51,464 nt of DNA from contig NZ_JH165159.1 of NCBI RefSeq assembly GCF_000227765.1, positions 300,345-351,808 on the forward strand, in the 5' to 3' direction. Under the pieces are notes generated by a model. The model was not told the origin of the DNA. It was given only the letters and a program-made list of their open reading frames with translations, and did no database searches. Position numbers and translations under genes: made by a program. Shown here piece after piece: positions 23,618 through 33,582 of this stretch (positions are counted from its first letter, which is position 1; each line of letters begins with the position of its first letter). Source of the stretch: Neisseria wadsworthii 9715. GTDB lineage: Bacteria > Pseudomonadota > Gammaproteobacteria > Burkholderiales > Neisseriaceae.

Positions 23618-24052
23618 ATGAACGTCGTGAATCATCAACCCAAAGAGTCGTTTAAACCGTTGGAAGAGCGGGATTATTTGCTTTTGCTGCTGCTTATATG
23701 CCTTTTCGGCGGCCCTTTGGGAATGGTGGTCGTGTTCATCACCAGATTGTTTTATCACGAGCTTTTGCCCGGCAATTTGTATTTTCAAGATTTAGGCATT
23801 TTTATGTTGGCTAGCTGGTTGGTTGGTGCTTTGCCGGCCATGATGACAGGTTTTGCCGTGATGGGCTTGAGATTGTTCAGAAGCATTTGGGGCAGCGCCG
23901 TCATGACTGTGCTGGGCATGCTGTTTGCCGGCGTGTTTGGCATTTGCTTGGGCACTGCTTCTTTGTTATTTGTGGTGGCAGGCGGCGGCTCGGCACTTAT
24001 TTGTTCTGCATTGCTGCCTAAAAGAAGATCATCTGAGAAAGCTTTGGCATAG
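23618..24052 (+). CDS. conserved small membrane protein between murD and ftsW
   Basis: The 144-residue protein has four hydrophobic helices (starting at about residues 20, 50, 75 and 100) and a short basic tail (PKRRSSEKALA). No family or catalytic residue is recognised. It sits in the dcw cluster between murD and ftsW and reads in the same direction, so it may be part of the transcript. Its composition is like ftsW, not like the island. Confidence 0.65.
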   Translation: MNVVNHQPKESFKPLEERDYLLLLLLICLFGGPLGMVVVFITRLFYHELLPGNLYFQDLGIFMLASWLVGALPAMMTGFAVMGLRLFRSIWGSAVMTVLGMLFAGVFGICLGTASLLFVVAGGGSALICSALLPKRRSSEKALA

Positions 24053-24058
24053 TTAATA

Positions 24059-24159
24059 TGCCTGTCTGAAACTCTTCGATGGTAAAAAACTCTTTAAATA
24101 ACGACAGTAGTTTTTTCAGACAGGCATTGTATGTCTAATCTTGCCAATGCCTGTCTGAA
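24059..24159. other. three TG-wadDUS in 100 bases before ftsW
   Basis: Copies at 24059-24070, 24115-24126 (inverted) and 24148-24159. The first two face each other across 44 bases and could form a weak terminator; the third is single. Confidence 0.7.
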
Positions 24160-24191
24160 CACCGATTATTCAAATTAGATTAAGTTGTATC

Positions 24192-25352
24192 ATGATTACC
24201 GAATCCAAACTTCTCGACCGCAAAATCCTCAGAAAAGGCTACCGCTACGACCAGAATTTAATTTGGGTGGTGGTGCTGATGACGGCGTTCAGCATGATGA
24301 TGATTTATTCGGCATCCGTTGCGTATGCCGGGCACGATGGCGGCAGCCAGTGGCATTATTTAACACGCCAGATGATTTTTGTCGGCATAGGTGCTGTGTT
24401 GGCGTGGGTTACTGCCACTCAAGTGCCCATGCAACTGTGGAAAAAGGCAACGCCCGCGTTGCTGATGATTAGCTTGACGTTGCTAATAGTGGTGCTGTTT
24501 GGGCGGGAGATTAACGGCGCCAAACGCTGGATTGCCCTGGGGCCGTTTAATGTGCAGCCTTCTGAAGTATTCAAGCTTACCACCATTCTTTATCTGGCCA
24601 GCTTCTTCACGCGCCGCTCCGAGATTCTGCGCGATTTGAAAAAAGTGTGGTATGTGGGGCTTCCGGTGGTGATAGGCCTGTTTCTGCTGATGATGGAGCC
24701 GGATTTCGGCTCAACTGTGGTGGCCTCGGCGATTTTCCTCGGTTTGGTTTACTTGGCGGGGCTGCCGCTCAAATGGTTTGGTATTATTGTGTCGGTAAGC
24801 GTGATCGGGATGGGCGCGTTGATTGTGATGGCGCCTTACCGTATGGCGAGGATAACCTCGTTTCTCGACCCGTTTGAAGACCCGATGGGCAAAGGTTATC
24901 AGCTTGCCCACGCCCTGATGGCGATTGCACGCGGCGAGTGGTTTGGTGTGGGGTTGGGCGCGAGTTTGGAAAAGCGCTTTTACCTGCCCGAAGCGCATAC
25001 CGATTTTATTCTGGCGGTAATCGCTGAAGAATTCGGCTTTTTCGGAATGCTGGCACTGATTTGCTGCTATGCGTGGCTGGTGTTGCGCGCGTTTTCCATC
25101 GGCAAGCAGGCGAGGGATTTGGAGCTTTATTTCAGCGCATTTGTTGCCAAAGGCATCGGTATTTGGCTCGGCATTCAAAGTTTTTTCAATATCGGCGTGA
25201 ATATCGGCTTGCTGCCCACCAAAGGGTTGACGCTGCCGCTGATGTCATACGGCGGTTCTGCAGTGATAGTGATGCTGGTGTGCATGGCGCTTTTAGTGCG
25301 GGTGGACTTTGAAAACCGCCAGAAAATGCGCGGCTATAAAATTGAAGGATAA
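24192..25352 (+). CDS. ftsW: septal peptidoglycan glycosyltransferase FtsW
   Basis: The 386-residue SEDS-family membrane protein polymerises lipid II at the septum with FtsI. Ten hydrophobic helices are visible, with the SEDS blocks NGAKRWI, QPSEVFKL, MEPDFGSTVV and a conserved GLTLPLMSYGGS near the end. The N-terminus is cytoplasmic. The stop is three bases before the murG ATG, whose GAAGGA ribosome-binding site lies in the last ftsW codons. Confidence 0.95.
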   Translation: MITESKLLDRKILRKGYRYDQNLIWVVVLMTAFSMMMIYSASVAYAGHDGGSQWHYLTRQMIFVGIGAVLAWVTATQVPMQLWKKATPALLMISLTLLIVVLFGREINGAKRWIALGPFNVQPSEVFKLTTILYLASFFTRRSEILRDLKKVWYVGLPVVIGLFLLMMEPDFGSTVVASAIFLGLVYLAGLPLKWFGIIVSVSVIGMGALIVMAPYRMARITSFLDPFEDPMGKGYQLAHALMAIARGEWFGVGLGASLEKRFYLPEAHTDFILAVIAEEFGFFGMLALICCYAWLVLRAFSIGKQARDLELYFSAFVAKGIGIWLGIQSFFNIGVNIGLLPTKGLTLPLMSYGGSAVIVMLVCMALLVRVDFENRQKMRGYKIEG

Positions 25353-25355
25353 AAC

Positions 25356-26423
25356 ATGAGCGGTAAAACTTTTCTTGTGATGGCAGGCGGCACGGGCGGA
25401 CACATTTTCCCCGCGCTGGCGGTAGCGCAGGCTTTGCAAAAGCGCGGGCACAGAGTGGTGTGGCTGGGCAGCGAAGATGCAATGGAAACGCGCATCGTGC
25501 CGCAACACAATATTCCTTTGGAAACGCTGGCCATTAAGGGCGTGCGCGGTAACGGCTTCAAGCGCAAGCTGATGCTGCCTGTTACCTTGATGAAAACCGT
25601 TTCCGCAGCGAAGGAAATTATTCGAAAACACAATATCGCCTGTGCCATTGGCTTCGGCGGCTTTGTAACGTTTCCCGGCGGAGTGGCGGCCAAATTAGCC
25701 GGTGTGCCGTTGGTGATACACGAGCAAAATGCCGTGGCGGGTTTGTCGAATAAGATGCTTTCCCGCTGGGCGCGCCGTGTGCTGTATGCCTTCCCGAAGG
25801 CATTTGACGCGCCCGACGGCTTGGTGGGCAATCCCGTACGTGCCGAAATTTCCGGTATGCCTGAACCGGAGGCGCGTTTTGCCAAGCGCGACTGCCGGTT
25901 GAAAGTATTGGTGGTGGGGGGCAGCTTGGGCGCGCAAGTATTAAACGAAACCGTGCCAGCCGCATTGGGTATGCTGCCGCCGGAAAAGCGGCCGATTGTG
26001 TATCATCAGTCGGGGCGCGGCAAACTGGATGCTTTGCAGGCGGCATATGCCAAACATGGTGCAGAAGCCGAATGCAGGGAATTTATCAACGACATGGTAA
26101 AAGTATATAGCCATGCCGATGTGGTCATCTGCCGTGCCGGCGCGCTGACGATTGCCGAACTGACCGCCGCCGGCGTAGGCGCGTTGCTGGTGCCTTATCC
26201 TCATGCGGTTGACGATCACCAAACCGCCAACGCCCGTTTTATGGTAAAAGCCGATGCCGGCCTGCTGCTGCCGCAAAACGAGCTCACGGCAGACAAACTT
26301 GCCACTATTCTCGGCGGCCTCACGCGCGAACAGTGCCTGACTTGGGCAAAGAACGCGCGCACGCTGGCCATGCCGCATAGTGCGGATGATGTGGCGGATA
26401 TTGCGGTGCACGTGGCTAATTAG
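25356..26423 (+). CDS. murG: UDP-GlcNAc:lipid I GlcNAc transferase MurG
   Basis: The 355-residue peripheral membrane glycosyltransferase makes lipid II from lipid I. The N-terminal GGTGGHIFPALAVA loop, HEQNAVAG and the second-domain GGSLGAQVLN and GAGALTIAEL-like region (CRAGALTIAEL) are intact. It is the last dcw gene here: a DUS-pair terminator follows at 26463-26491 and then a convergent gene. murC, ddl, ftsQ, ftsA and ftsZ, which follow murG in other Neisseria, are missing from this position. Confidence 0.96.
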   Translation: MSGKTFLVMAGGTGGHIFPALAVAQALQKRGHRVVWLGSEDAMETRIVPQHNIPLETLAIKGVRGNGFKRKLMLPVTLMKTVSAAKEIIRKHNIACAIGFGGFVTFPGGVAAKLAGVPLVIHEQNAVAGLSNKMLSRWARRVLYAFPKAFDAPDGLVGNPVRAEISGMPEPEARFAKRDCRLKVLVVGGSLGAQVLNETVPAALGMLPPEKRPIVYHQSGRGKLDALQAAYAKHGAEAECREFINDMVKVYSHADVVICRAGALTIAELTAAGVGALLVPYPHAVDDHQTANARFMVKADAGLLLPQNELTADKLATILGGLTREQCLTWAKNARTLAMPHSADDVADIAVHVAN

Positions 26424-26462
26424 TGGGTTTGTTCCTCATGCTATATAGCTATACAAAACAAA

Positions 26463-26491
26463 TGCCTGTCTGAAATTTTTTCAGACAGGCA
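26463..26491. terminator. inverted DUS pair between murG and the opacity-type gene
   Basis: TGCCTGTCTGAAA and TTTCAGACAGGCA, five bases apart, form a stem flanked by A and T runs. It serves both converging genes. Confidence 0.85.
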
Positions 26492-26508
26492 TTTTGATTA
26501 AAGGCGGT

Positions 26509-27066
26509 TTAGAATTGATAACGCAAACCGGCGCTCACTTCATGCGCATTGAAATCAGCAGCCAGGCGGTTGAAGCGGTAGCCTACGTCGAGCGTCAGGT
26601 TGTCGTTAAACTGATAAGCGCCGCCGGCCAAAAAGCCTGAGCCGAATTTGGTTTCATCAGAGGCGGCGCGGTATCCTGCGCGGGAAGCGTCCATTTTGAT
26701 GTTGTTCATTGCCAGGCGCGAGCCCATGTAAAACTCGAAATTGTCTGAAACGGGCATGTCGTAAACTACGGATATGCCGGCGCTTTTGGCTTTTACTTCG
26801 GCGTTCAAACCGTTTTGGCGGGCGCTCATGTCTTGATAGTGGGTGTAATCGGCGGCAACGCGGATGGTGCCGAAGTCATAACCGGCGCTGATGCGCGGTG
26901 TGAGGCCGGTTTTTTTGAATTCCAACACTTTGGCGTCGGCTTTAACGCGTGAAACGCCCAAATCGCCTTGTACATAAAAGCCTTTGTCTCCGGCAGCCAA
27001 GGCTGGAGCGGAAACGGCGGTTAATGCGGCGAGCAGCAAAGCGGTTTTGTGGTAAGTATGTTTCAT
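26509..27066 (-). CDS. opacity family outer-membrane beta-barrel protein
   Basis: The 185-residue protein has a signal peptide ending APALA near residue 24, then GFYVQGDLGVSRVKAD and alternating amphipathic strands consistent with an eight-stranded barrel. It ends in GLRYQF, with the terminal Phe used for barrel insertion. It belongs to the opacity/NspA-like group of small Neisseria outer-membrane proteins; adhesive function is not implied. No coding repeats for phase variation are seen. The 344 bases upstream (27067-27410) are AT-rich and hold only its leader, with AAGGA before the ATG, and the murJ terminator. Confidence 0.82.
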   Translation of the reverse strand: MKHTYHKTALLLAALTAVSAPALAAGDKGFYVQGDLGVSRVKADAKVLEFKKTGLTPRISAGYDFGTIRVAADYTHYQDMSARQNGLNAEVKAKSAGISVVYDMPVSDNFEFYMGSRLAMNNIKMDASRAGYRAASDETKFGSGFLAGGAYQFNDNLTLDVGYRFNRLAADFNAHEVSAGLRYQF

Positions 27067-27376
27067 GATGTTTTCCTTATAACGTGGTGTGTTGCGGAAT
27101 GGGTGAAAGCGGCGATAGGCTGGTAAACCGAGCCTTTCAGCCGTGAAATTTATGAAGAATCAATTATAAGGAAATGGTAAAAGAGAAAAAGCTTGTTGGA
27201 GCTGCGCTTTGGTTAAAGTAAGGTAAAAGTGGCTGATTATTACTAATTGAAATTATTTTAAATGATTTTATTTTTTAGTTTGTTGAATTGAAAGAGAAAA
27301 ATAAAATGGAGCGGAAAGCTGTAAGATGAGCTATGAGGCGTGCATGATGTGGTAAAGGCGATACAGGTTGAAGCAA

Positions 27377-27405
27377 TGCCTGTCTGAAAATGGTTCAGAC
27401 AGGCA
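27377..27405 (-). terminator. inverted DUS pair behind murJ
   Basis: TGCCTGTCTGAA and TTCAGACAGGCA are five bases apart and lie six bases beyond the murJ stop. Confidence 0.85.
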
Positions 27406-27410
27406 TTTTA

Positions 27411-28952
27411 TCATTGTAATTCGGAGCGTTTGAAATCTCGCGGTCGGAAGCCCAATATACCTAAAGTTGAGAAATAAAGCACTACACCCAGCACAATCAA
27501 GCCGAGAAGCTGTAAGGCTTTGCGCCCGCTACCGGCGTTAACCCAATCCATAGGCAGATAACTCATTGCAGCCCATAAGCCGCCGCCCATCACCAGTAAA
27601 GCGGTTGCCAGCTTTAATAGAAAGGATGCCCAGCCTTTGGCGGGTTGGTAAATATCTTTAACGCGCAGCAGCACAAACAGCAAGCCCGCGTTCAAACAGG
27701 CGCCCAATCCTACGGCGAGCGAAAGGCCGACGTGTTGCAGCGGGCCGACGAAAGCCAAGTTCATCAATTGGGTAACAACCAGCGTAAAAAGGGCGATTTT
27801 TACCGGTGTTTTGATGTTTTGTTGGGCATAAAATGCCGGTGCCAACACTTTTACCATAATCTGGCCAACCACACAGAATGAGTAGGCCATTAAGGCTTTT
27901 TGCGTCATGGTAACGTCGTAAACCGTAAAACCTTTGCTCATGAAGAGCGTGGAAATAAGTGGGAAGGCCAGCACGGTTAAGGCCACGGCAGCCGGCGCGG
28001 AAAGCAGGAAACACAGGCGCAAACCCCAGTCGAGCAGTTTGGAAAACTCTTTCGGGTTGCGCCCGCCCGCGTGTTTTGAGAGCGTGGGCAGCAGAATGGT
28101 GCCCAAAGCCACGCCGAGCACGCCGGTGGGCAGCTCGGTTAAGCGGTCGGCATAATACATCCAAGTTACGCTGCCGGTTTGCAGGAACGAAGCAAAAATG
28201 GTGCTGATAATCAGGGAAATCTGGGTAACGCTGGCAGCGAAAATGGCCGGCCCCATTTTGGTAACCACGCGGATAACGGCGGCATTTTTAAAATCAAGCT
28301 TGGGCATCTTTAAAAAGCCTTGTTTGGCCAACCAAGGCAGCTGGAAGCCCAATTGCAGCAGACCGCCCACAAACACCGCCCATGCCAAAGCCATAATCGG
28401 CGGGTCGAAATAGGGCACGAAAAACAGCGAGAACACGATAAACGAGATGTTCAGAAGCGTGGGCGTAAACGCGGGGATGCTGAATTTATGGTAAGTGTTC
28501 AGAATCGAGCCGACAAAAGAAGAGAGGGAAATAAAGAGAATATAAGGTGCCATCACGCGCAAAAGGTCGGAAGCCAACATGGCTTTTTCAGGCGTTTTGG
28601 CAAAACCGGTGGCGGTGGCATAAATAATCCACGGCGCGGCCAACACGCCGATGGCGGTAACGGCAGTCAGCGCAAAAGTGAGCATGCCGGCCACATGTTG
28701 CACGAAATCGCGTGTTGCCTCGGGCGAGCGGGTTTGCTTGTATTCGGCCAGAATCGGCACGAAAGCCTGCGAGAATGCGCCCTCGGCAAAGATGCGGCGC
28801 AACATATTGGGCAGTTTGAACGCCACAAAAAAAGCATCGGTGGCCGCCGAAGCGCCGAAAACCCGTGCAATAATCATATCGCGTATAAAGCCGAGTATGC
28901 GCGATACCATGGTTAGGCTGCTGACTTTGGCCAGCGCGTTGAGTAAGTTCAT
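27411..28952 (-). CDS. murJ: lipid II flippase MurJ
   Basis: The 513-residue MOP-superfamily membrane protein moves lipid II across the inner membrane. It has about fourteen helices and the N-terminal family block [18 protein letters not shown], with the conserved arginines, and [20 protein letters not shown]. Length is normal. It links functionally with the dcw enzymes 1 kb away but is transcribed in the opposite direction as a single gene between two DUS terminators. Confidence 0.95.
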   Translation of the reverse strand: MNLLNALAKVSSLTMVSRILGFIRDMIIARVFGASAATDAFFVAFKLPNMLRRIFAEGAFSQAFVPILAEYKQTRSPEATRDFVQHVAGMLTFALTAVTAIGVLAAPWIIYATATGFAKTPEKAMLASDLLRVMAPYILFISLSSFVGSILNTYHKFSIPAFTPTLLNISFIVFSLFFVPYFDPPIMALAWAVFVGGLLQLGFQLPWLAKQGFLKMPKLDFKNAAVIRVVTKMGPAIFAASVTQISLIISTIFASFLQTGSVTWMYYADRLTELPTGVLGVALGTILLPTLSKHAGGRNPKEFSKLLDWGLRLCFLLSAPAAVALTVLAFPLISTLFMSKGFTVYDVTMTQKALMAYSFCVVGQIMVKVLAPAFYAQQNIKTPVKIALFTLVVTQLMNLAFVGPLQHVGLSLAVGLGACLNAGLLFVLLRVKDIYQPAKGWASFLLKLATALLVMGGGLWAAMSYLPMDWVNAGSGRKALQLLGLIVLGVVLYFSTLGILGFRPRDFKRSELQ

Positions 28953-29018
28953 GATGCTGTGAGGATTAGGTTAGCCAATATTAATGATGATTGGCTGAAA
29001 TGGTTGGTTGATTACCAA

Positions 29019-29059
29019 TGCCTGTCTGAAAACGTGTCAAACAGGCTTTCAGACAGGCA
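29019..29059 (-). terminator. inverted DUS pair behind amgK
   Basis: Exact DUS at 29019-29030 and inverted at 29048-29059, with a 17-base loop, lie between the amgK stop and the murJ start. Confidence 0.75.
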
Positions 29060-29085
29060 TTGGCTGTTAAGCCGGACGGGCAGGC

Positions 29086-30090
29086 TTAGAAAGTGTAGCC
29101 CGTTTCCAGTTCATCGTCGCCCACCAGTTCCACCAAGAGCGCGTACAGCGGGGCAAGCTCGGCATAGCGGCGGGAGGCGCGGCGCAGATAATTCAAAAAG
29201 CGCGGGATTTCGGGGCGGTATTTGTCTTTGCCGTCGCGATAGTACAAGCGGGCGAAGATACCGGCCACTTTCAAATGGCGCTGAACGCCCATCCATTCAA
29301 ACCAGCGGTAAAACTCGTCAAATTGGGCGGGCACGGGCAGCCCGGCGGCGCGGGCTTTTTCCCAGTAGCGGATCACCAAATCCAGCACGAATTCTTCTTC
29401 CCACTCAATAAACGCATCACGCAGTAGCGATACCAAATCATAAGAAATCGGCCCGTAAAGCGCATCCTGAAAATCCAATACGCCCGGTTTGCCCGGTTGC
29501 AGCATCAGGTTGCGCACGATGAAATCACGGTGTACATAAACCTGAGGTTGTGCCAAAAGCGGCGGCAGCAGCGTTTCCACCGTTTGCTGCCACAGGCCGC
29601 GCTGCTTGAAATTCAATTCCTTGCCCAATTCTTTGGACACAAACCATTCCGGAAATAAGTTGATTTCACGCAGCATGACTTCGCGGTTATATTCCGGCAG
29701 CACGCCTTGGCGGCTGTTTTGCTGCAACACCACCAGCTCGTCAATTGCCTCCAGCAAAAGCGCCTTATGCGCTGCTTCGCTCGGGTCAATCTGCATGGCG
29801 GTTAAAAATGTGGTATTGCCCAAATCGTTCAACGCAACAAACCCTTGCGCTTCGTCCGCATGCAGAACTTTCGGCACATTCACCATATCAAAGAGCTTTT
29901 GCACTTTCAGATAAGGCGTCACGCTCATTTTATCGGGCGGCGCGTCCATACAGACAATACTGTGTCCGTCGTCGAATACGGCGCGGAAATAGCGGCGGAA
30001 ATCCGCATCCGCAGCAGCAAAAGACAAGGTAAACTTATCGGCAGGATAAACCGTTTCCAACCAGTTTTTTAATTCGTTTTCTCGTTGCAT
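29086..30090 (-). CDS. amgK: AmgK-like N-acetylmuramate/N-acetylglucosamine kinase (aminoglycoside phosphotransferase fold)
   Basis: The 334-residue protein has the phosphotransferase catalytic loop VHRDFIVRNLML (HxDxxxxN) near residue 192 and the metal motif LDFQDALYGP. AmgK phosphorylates MurNAc and GlcNAc at C1 in a cell-wall recycling route in Pseudomonas and Neisseria. The call also rests on position: it is divergent from lptD across 61 bases, as in Pseudomonas. The partner nucleotidyltransferase murU is not next to it. Confidence 0.8.
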   Translation of the reverse strand: MQRENELKNWLETVYPADKFTLSFAAADADFRRYFRAVFDDGHSIVCMDAPPDKMSVTPYLKVQKLFDMVNVPKVLHADEAQGFVALNDLGNTTFLTAMQIDPSEAAHKALLLEAIDELVVLQQNSRQGVLPEYNREVMLREINLFPEWFVSKELGKELNFKQRGLWQQTVETLLPPLLAQPQVYVHRDFIVRNLMLQPGKPGVLDFQDALYGPISYDLVSLLRDAFIEWEEEFVLDLVIRYWEKARAAGLPVPAQFDEFYRWFEWMGVQRHLKVAGIFARLYYRDGKDKYRPEIPRFLNYLRRASRRYAELAPLYALLVELVGDDELETGYTF

Positions 30091-30151
30091 AGGTGTTTTC
30101 GGGTTAAAATAAATGCTATTTTAACTGGCAAAACCGATTTAAGGTGATATT

Positions 30152-32497
30152 TTGGCACGCTTGTTTACACTAAAACCCGTTGTACTCGCTTTAGGCATGG
30201 CCTTCAGCGCAGGATCGGTCCATGCCGATAACCTTTCTTTGGGCGAAACTTGCCTGCGCTGCGATCCGGAAAAAATCCGAGCAGCCGCCGGAGAAAAACC
30301 GCAGGTAAAAACCAGCGGCGAAGAAAAGCTGCCTGCCGATTACACAAGAATCACGGCGGATAAAGTGCAAGGGCAGAGCAAGGTTGCTGTTGCGGCGCAG
30401 GGTGATGTCATCGTGGAGCATAACGATAAAGTGCTCAATGCGGCATGGGTGGAATACGACCAAACCCGCGATATCGTGCGCGCCGGCGACTCTTTTGTGC
30501 TGTATGAAAACGGTTCGACTGTAACCGGTAAAAAGCTTGTATACAATCTTGCAAAAGGTACGGGCTCTACCGAGAACGCCCGCCTTGAAGCCGAACACGA
30601 AGGCCGCCGTCTGCAGTCGGTCAGCGAGAAAGCTGAATTGAAAGGCAAAGACCAATACGTTTTGTACAATACCAAATTCAATACCTGTTCGCGCGGTGAT
30701 GCAAGCTGGTATATCGCGGCAAGCAGTATTGAGGCGGACTACGACAAAGGTGTAGGCGTAGCCAAAAACGCCAGACTGGTATTCGGCGGTGTGCCGGTGC
30801 TTTACACGCCGTGGGCAGATTTCCCGCTTAACGGCAACCGGAAAAGCGGCTTGTTGGTGCCTACTTTAAAAATAGGCTCAGACGGCACGGAAGTCGAGCT
30901 GCCTTATTATTTCAACTTGGCGCCGAACTATGATGCAACGCTTGCGCCGGGCCTGATTTCAGGAAGAGGTGCGAAATTGCGCGGTGAATTCCGTTATCTC
31001 ACGCCGAAACTGCGCGGTGAAACTTCTGCAACTTGGATGCCGAACGATAGACGCAGCGATCACAACAACCGCTATCATGCCAAATGGCAGCATCAGCAAA
31101 CCATCACTCCGTCCGTGAACGCGGGCGTGGATTTCAACCAAGTTTCAGACGACGACTATTTCCGCGATTTTTACGGCAGAAACGACATTGCCACCAATGT
31201 CAACCTCAACCGCCAGATATGGCTGAACCACAATATGCGCTTGCTCAACGGCTCGCTCGATAGCTACGCTACTGTGCAAAAATACCAAACGCTGGCCAAT
31301 GCTAACGGCTACAAAGACGAACCTTATGCACTGATGCCGCGGTTGAGTACCCGCTGGCAGAAGAATTTCGGCAATCTGCAATTCAATGCGTTCGGTCAGT
31401 TTACCCGCTTCCAGCATGACGACAAGCAGTCGGGCAACCGTATAGTGATTTATCCGAGCGCAAGCTGGAACTTCCATAATGATTGGGGCTTTGTGACGCC
31501 TAAAGTCGGCGTACACTACACTCATTACAATCTTGATGCATTTGGCGGTAGCAACAGCCGTTCAGCTTCCCGAGTGCTGCCGGTGGTTAATGTAGATGCA
31601 GGTATGACATTCGAGAGGCCTACTTCGCTGTGGGGTAAAGATTATGTGCAAACGCTGGAACCGCGCTTGTTTTACAACTATATTCCCACCAAGTCGCAAA
31701 ATGATTTGCCCAATTTTGATTCGTCGGAAAATAGCTTCAGCTACGAGCAACTGTTCCGTGAAAACCTTTATTCGGGCAACGACCGCATCAATTCATCCAA
31801 CAGTTTGACCACCGCCATACAAACCCGTTACCTCGACCGGCAAACCGGCGTAGAACGCTTCCGTGCCGGTATCGGGCAGAAATTTTATTTCACCACCGAC
31901 AGCGTGGCTTTGAGCGGGCGTGTTGAAGAGCATCCGCGCAACCGTTCCGACTGGATAGCGTTCGGCCACGGCCGCATCACCGATACCGTAAGCGGCCATG
32001 CCTTGGTGCATTATAATCAAAACAAAGAGCGTTTCGACAATATCGACACCGGATTGCGCTACAATCCCGAGCAAGGCAAGGTATTGAGCGCCCGTTATAA
32101 ATATGGCCGCTACGAACCGATTTATTTGGAGCAAAACGCCGACGGCACATCGCAATATGTGTATGAAAAGCTCAGGCAGGTTGATCTGGCCGCACAATGG
32201 CCGTTACGCCCCAATCTTTATGCCGTTGCCCGCTTTAATTACGGCTTGGATGTGAAAAAACCGCTGGAGCAGCTTGTCGGGCTGGAATACAAAAGCGGCT
32301 GCGGCTGCTGGAGCGCCAGCGTGGTGGCTCAGCGTTACGTAAACGGTTTGGATTCGGCTAAAAACAGTACATACAAAAACGCTGTGTTTCTCAATCTCCA
32401 GCTGAAAGATTTAAGCAATATCGGCAGTAACCCCTACAACGAGCTGAGCCGCGCGATTCCCGGCTACAGCCAAAGCAACGAGGTGATAAAAAAATGA
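30152..32497 (+). CDS. lptD: LPS-assembly protein LptD
   Basis: The 781-residue outer-membrane protein inserts lipooligosaccharide into the outer leaflet with LptE. A signal peptide ends near SVHA, followed by C34/C37 (CLRC), an OstA-like periplasmic domain (about 50-190) and a large beta-barrel. The C-terminal GCGCW cysteines are the expected disulfide partners. The start is TTG at 30152 with AAGGTG five bases upstream. The stop lies in an A7 tract and overlaps the surA ATG. AmgK is divergent. Confidence 0.94.
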   Translation: MARLFTLKPVVLALGMAFSAGSVHADNLSLGETCLRCDPEKIRAAAGEKPQVKTSGEEKLPADYTRITADKVQGQSKVAVAAQGDVIVEHNDKVLNAAWVEYDQTRDIVRAGDSFVLYENGSTVTGKKLVYNLAKGTGSTENARLEAEHEGRRLQSVSEKAELKGKDQYVLYNTKFNTCSRGDASWYIAASSIEADYDKGVGVAKNARLVFGGVPVLYTPWADFPLNGNRKSGLLVPTLKIGSDGTEVELPYYFNLAPNYDATLAPGLISGRGAKLRGEFRYLTPKLRGETSATWMPNDRRSDHNNRYHAKWQHQQTITPSVNAGVDFNQVSDDDYFRDFYGRNDIATNVNLNRQIWLNHNMRLLNGSLDSYATVQKYQTLANANGYKDEPYALMPRLSTRWQKNFGNLQFNAFGQFTRFQHDDKQSGNRIVIYPSASWNFHNDWGFVTPKVGVHYTHYNLDAFGGSNSRSASRVLPVVNVDAGMTFERPTSLWGKDYVQTLEPRLFYNYIPTKSQNDLPNFDSSENSFSYEQLFRENLYSGNDRINSSNSLTTAIQTRYLDRQTGVERFRAGIGQKFYFTTDSVALSGRVEEHPRNRSDWIAFGHGRITDTVSGHALVHYNQNKERFDNIDTGLRYNPEQGKVLSARYKYGRYEPIYLEQNADGTSQYVYEKLRQVDLAAQWPLRPNLYAVARFNYGLDVKKPLEQLVGLEYKSGCGCWSASVVAQRYVNGLDSAKNSTYKNAVFLNLQLKDLSNIGSNPYNELSRAIPGYSQSNEVIKK

Positions 32498-33429
32498 AAG
32501 TAAAACAACTGATTCTGGCTTTAGTGGCCGCTACCGCCATCGGCGCCCAAGCTGCCGACATTAAATATGTTGACGGCGTGGCCGCTATCGCCGATAACGA
32601 CGTGATTACCCAGCGCAATTTGCAAGCCGCGATTGCGCGCAGTGTGAAGCCGAAAGGTATGAGCGATGCGGATCACCGCAAAGAAGTGCTCACCCAATTA
32701 ATCAATCAGTCGTTGGTGGCCCAAGCAGGCAAGCGCCGCAATATCGTGGCGGAAGATGCAGAAATTGATAATGTGATTGAGCAAACGGCTGCCAGCCGCA
32801 AAATTTCCGTAGAAAAACTGTATGCCACATCCGGTTTAAGCCGCGATGCCTTGCGCCGCAACGTGGCAGACAGCATCATCGCCAATAAAGTGCAGAAGCA
32901 AGTTGCCGCAGAAAATGCCCGCGTCAGCGATGCCGAAGTGAAGGCAGCGATTGCCGATGCACAAGCCAAAGGCCAGGTGCTGCCCGAAGGCGAAGCCATC
33001 CGCCAATACCGTGCACAGCATATCTTGGTGAAAGCAGGCCAGAATGACCCGACGGCAGAAACGGCCATTCGTCAAATTTGGCAACAGGCGCGCAGCGGTA
33101 AAAACTTCGACCAACTGGCCCGCCAATATTCGCAAGACAGCAGCGCAGCAGCTGGCGGAGATTTGGGTTGGTTTACCGACGGTCAAATGGTGCCTGAATT
33201 TGAAAATGCCGTGCATCAGCTTAAACCCGGCCAAGTCAGCCCACCCGTACGTTCCCAATTTGGCTGGCATATCGTTAAGCTGAACGAGGTGCGTGAAGCC
33301 GGTACACCCGAAGAGCGCTCCCATATGGCGGTACGCCGCGCTTTAGAGCAACAAAAAGCCCAGAATGCCACTTACCAATTGCTGCAGGATCTGCATAAAA
33401 ACGCTTATATTGATATCCGTGTACAGTAG
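32494..33429 (+). CDS. surA: periplasmic chaperone and peptidyl-prolyl isomerase SurA
   Basis: The 311-residue protein has a signal peptide ending AQA near residue 20, a SurA N-terminal domain (about 25-150) and one parvulin domain (about 165-270, AQHILVKAG, GGDLGWFTDGQMVPEFE, SQFGWHIVKL). The enterobacterial form has two parvulin domains. SurA escorts outer-membrane proteins such as LptD to the BAM complex, which fits its place: its ATG overlaps the lptD stop as ATGA. Confidence 0.9.
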   Translation: MKVKQLILALVAATAIGAQAADIKYVDGVAAIADNDVITQRNLQAAIARSVKPKGMSDADHRKEVLTQLINQSLVAQAGKRRNIVAEDAEIDNVIEQTAASRKISVEKLYATSGLSRDALRRNVADSIIANKVQKQVAAENARVSDAEVKAAIADAQAKGQVLPEGEAIRQYRAQHILVKAGQNDPTAETAIRQIWQQARSGKNFDQLARQYSQDSSAAAGGDLGWFTDGQMVPEFENAVHQLKPGQVSPPVRSQFGWHIVKLNEVREAGTPEERSHMAVRRALEQQKAQNATYQLLQDLHKNAYIDIRVQ

Positions 33430-33444
33430 GTCGGTTTGATACAA

Positions 33445-33473
33445 TGCCTGTCTGAAAAAATTTCAGACAGGCA
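33445..33473 (+). terminator. inverted DUS pair behind surA
   Basis: TGCCTGTCTGAAA and TTTCAGACAGGCA with a short loop, 15 bases after the surA stop. Confidence 0.85.
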
Positions 33474-33540
33474 TTTGCCTAATTAAAGGGAAGGAAAATA
33501 AAAAAGCATGTTGTAAAACAACAAAAAAGTAGAAGAAATC

Positions 33541-33570
33541 TTGTAGTAATAAGCACGAATAAGGTAAAGT
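33541..33570 (+). promoter_or_regulatory. possible gnd promoter
   Basis: TTGTAG (33541-33546) and TAAAGT (33565-33570) are 18 bases apart. The match to consensus is moderate. Confidence 0.4.
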
Positions 33571-33582
33571 ATCGCCTTAAGA

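Noticed and set aside
30880-30895. AG/AT-dialect DUS inside lptD
   Set aside because: Only TCAGACGGCA matches; the flanking bases break the 12-mer, so it is not counted.
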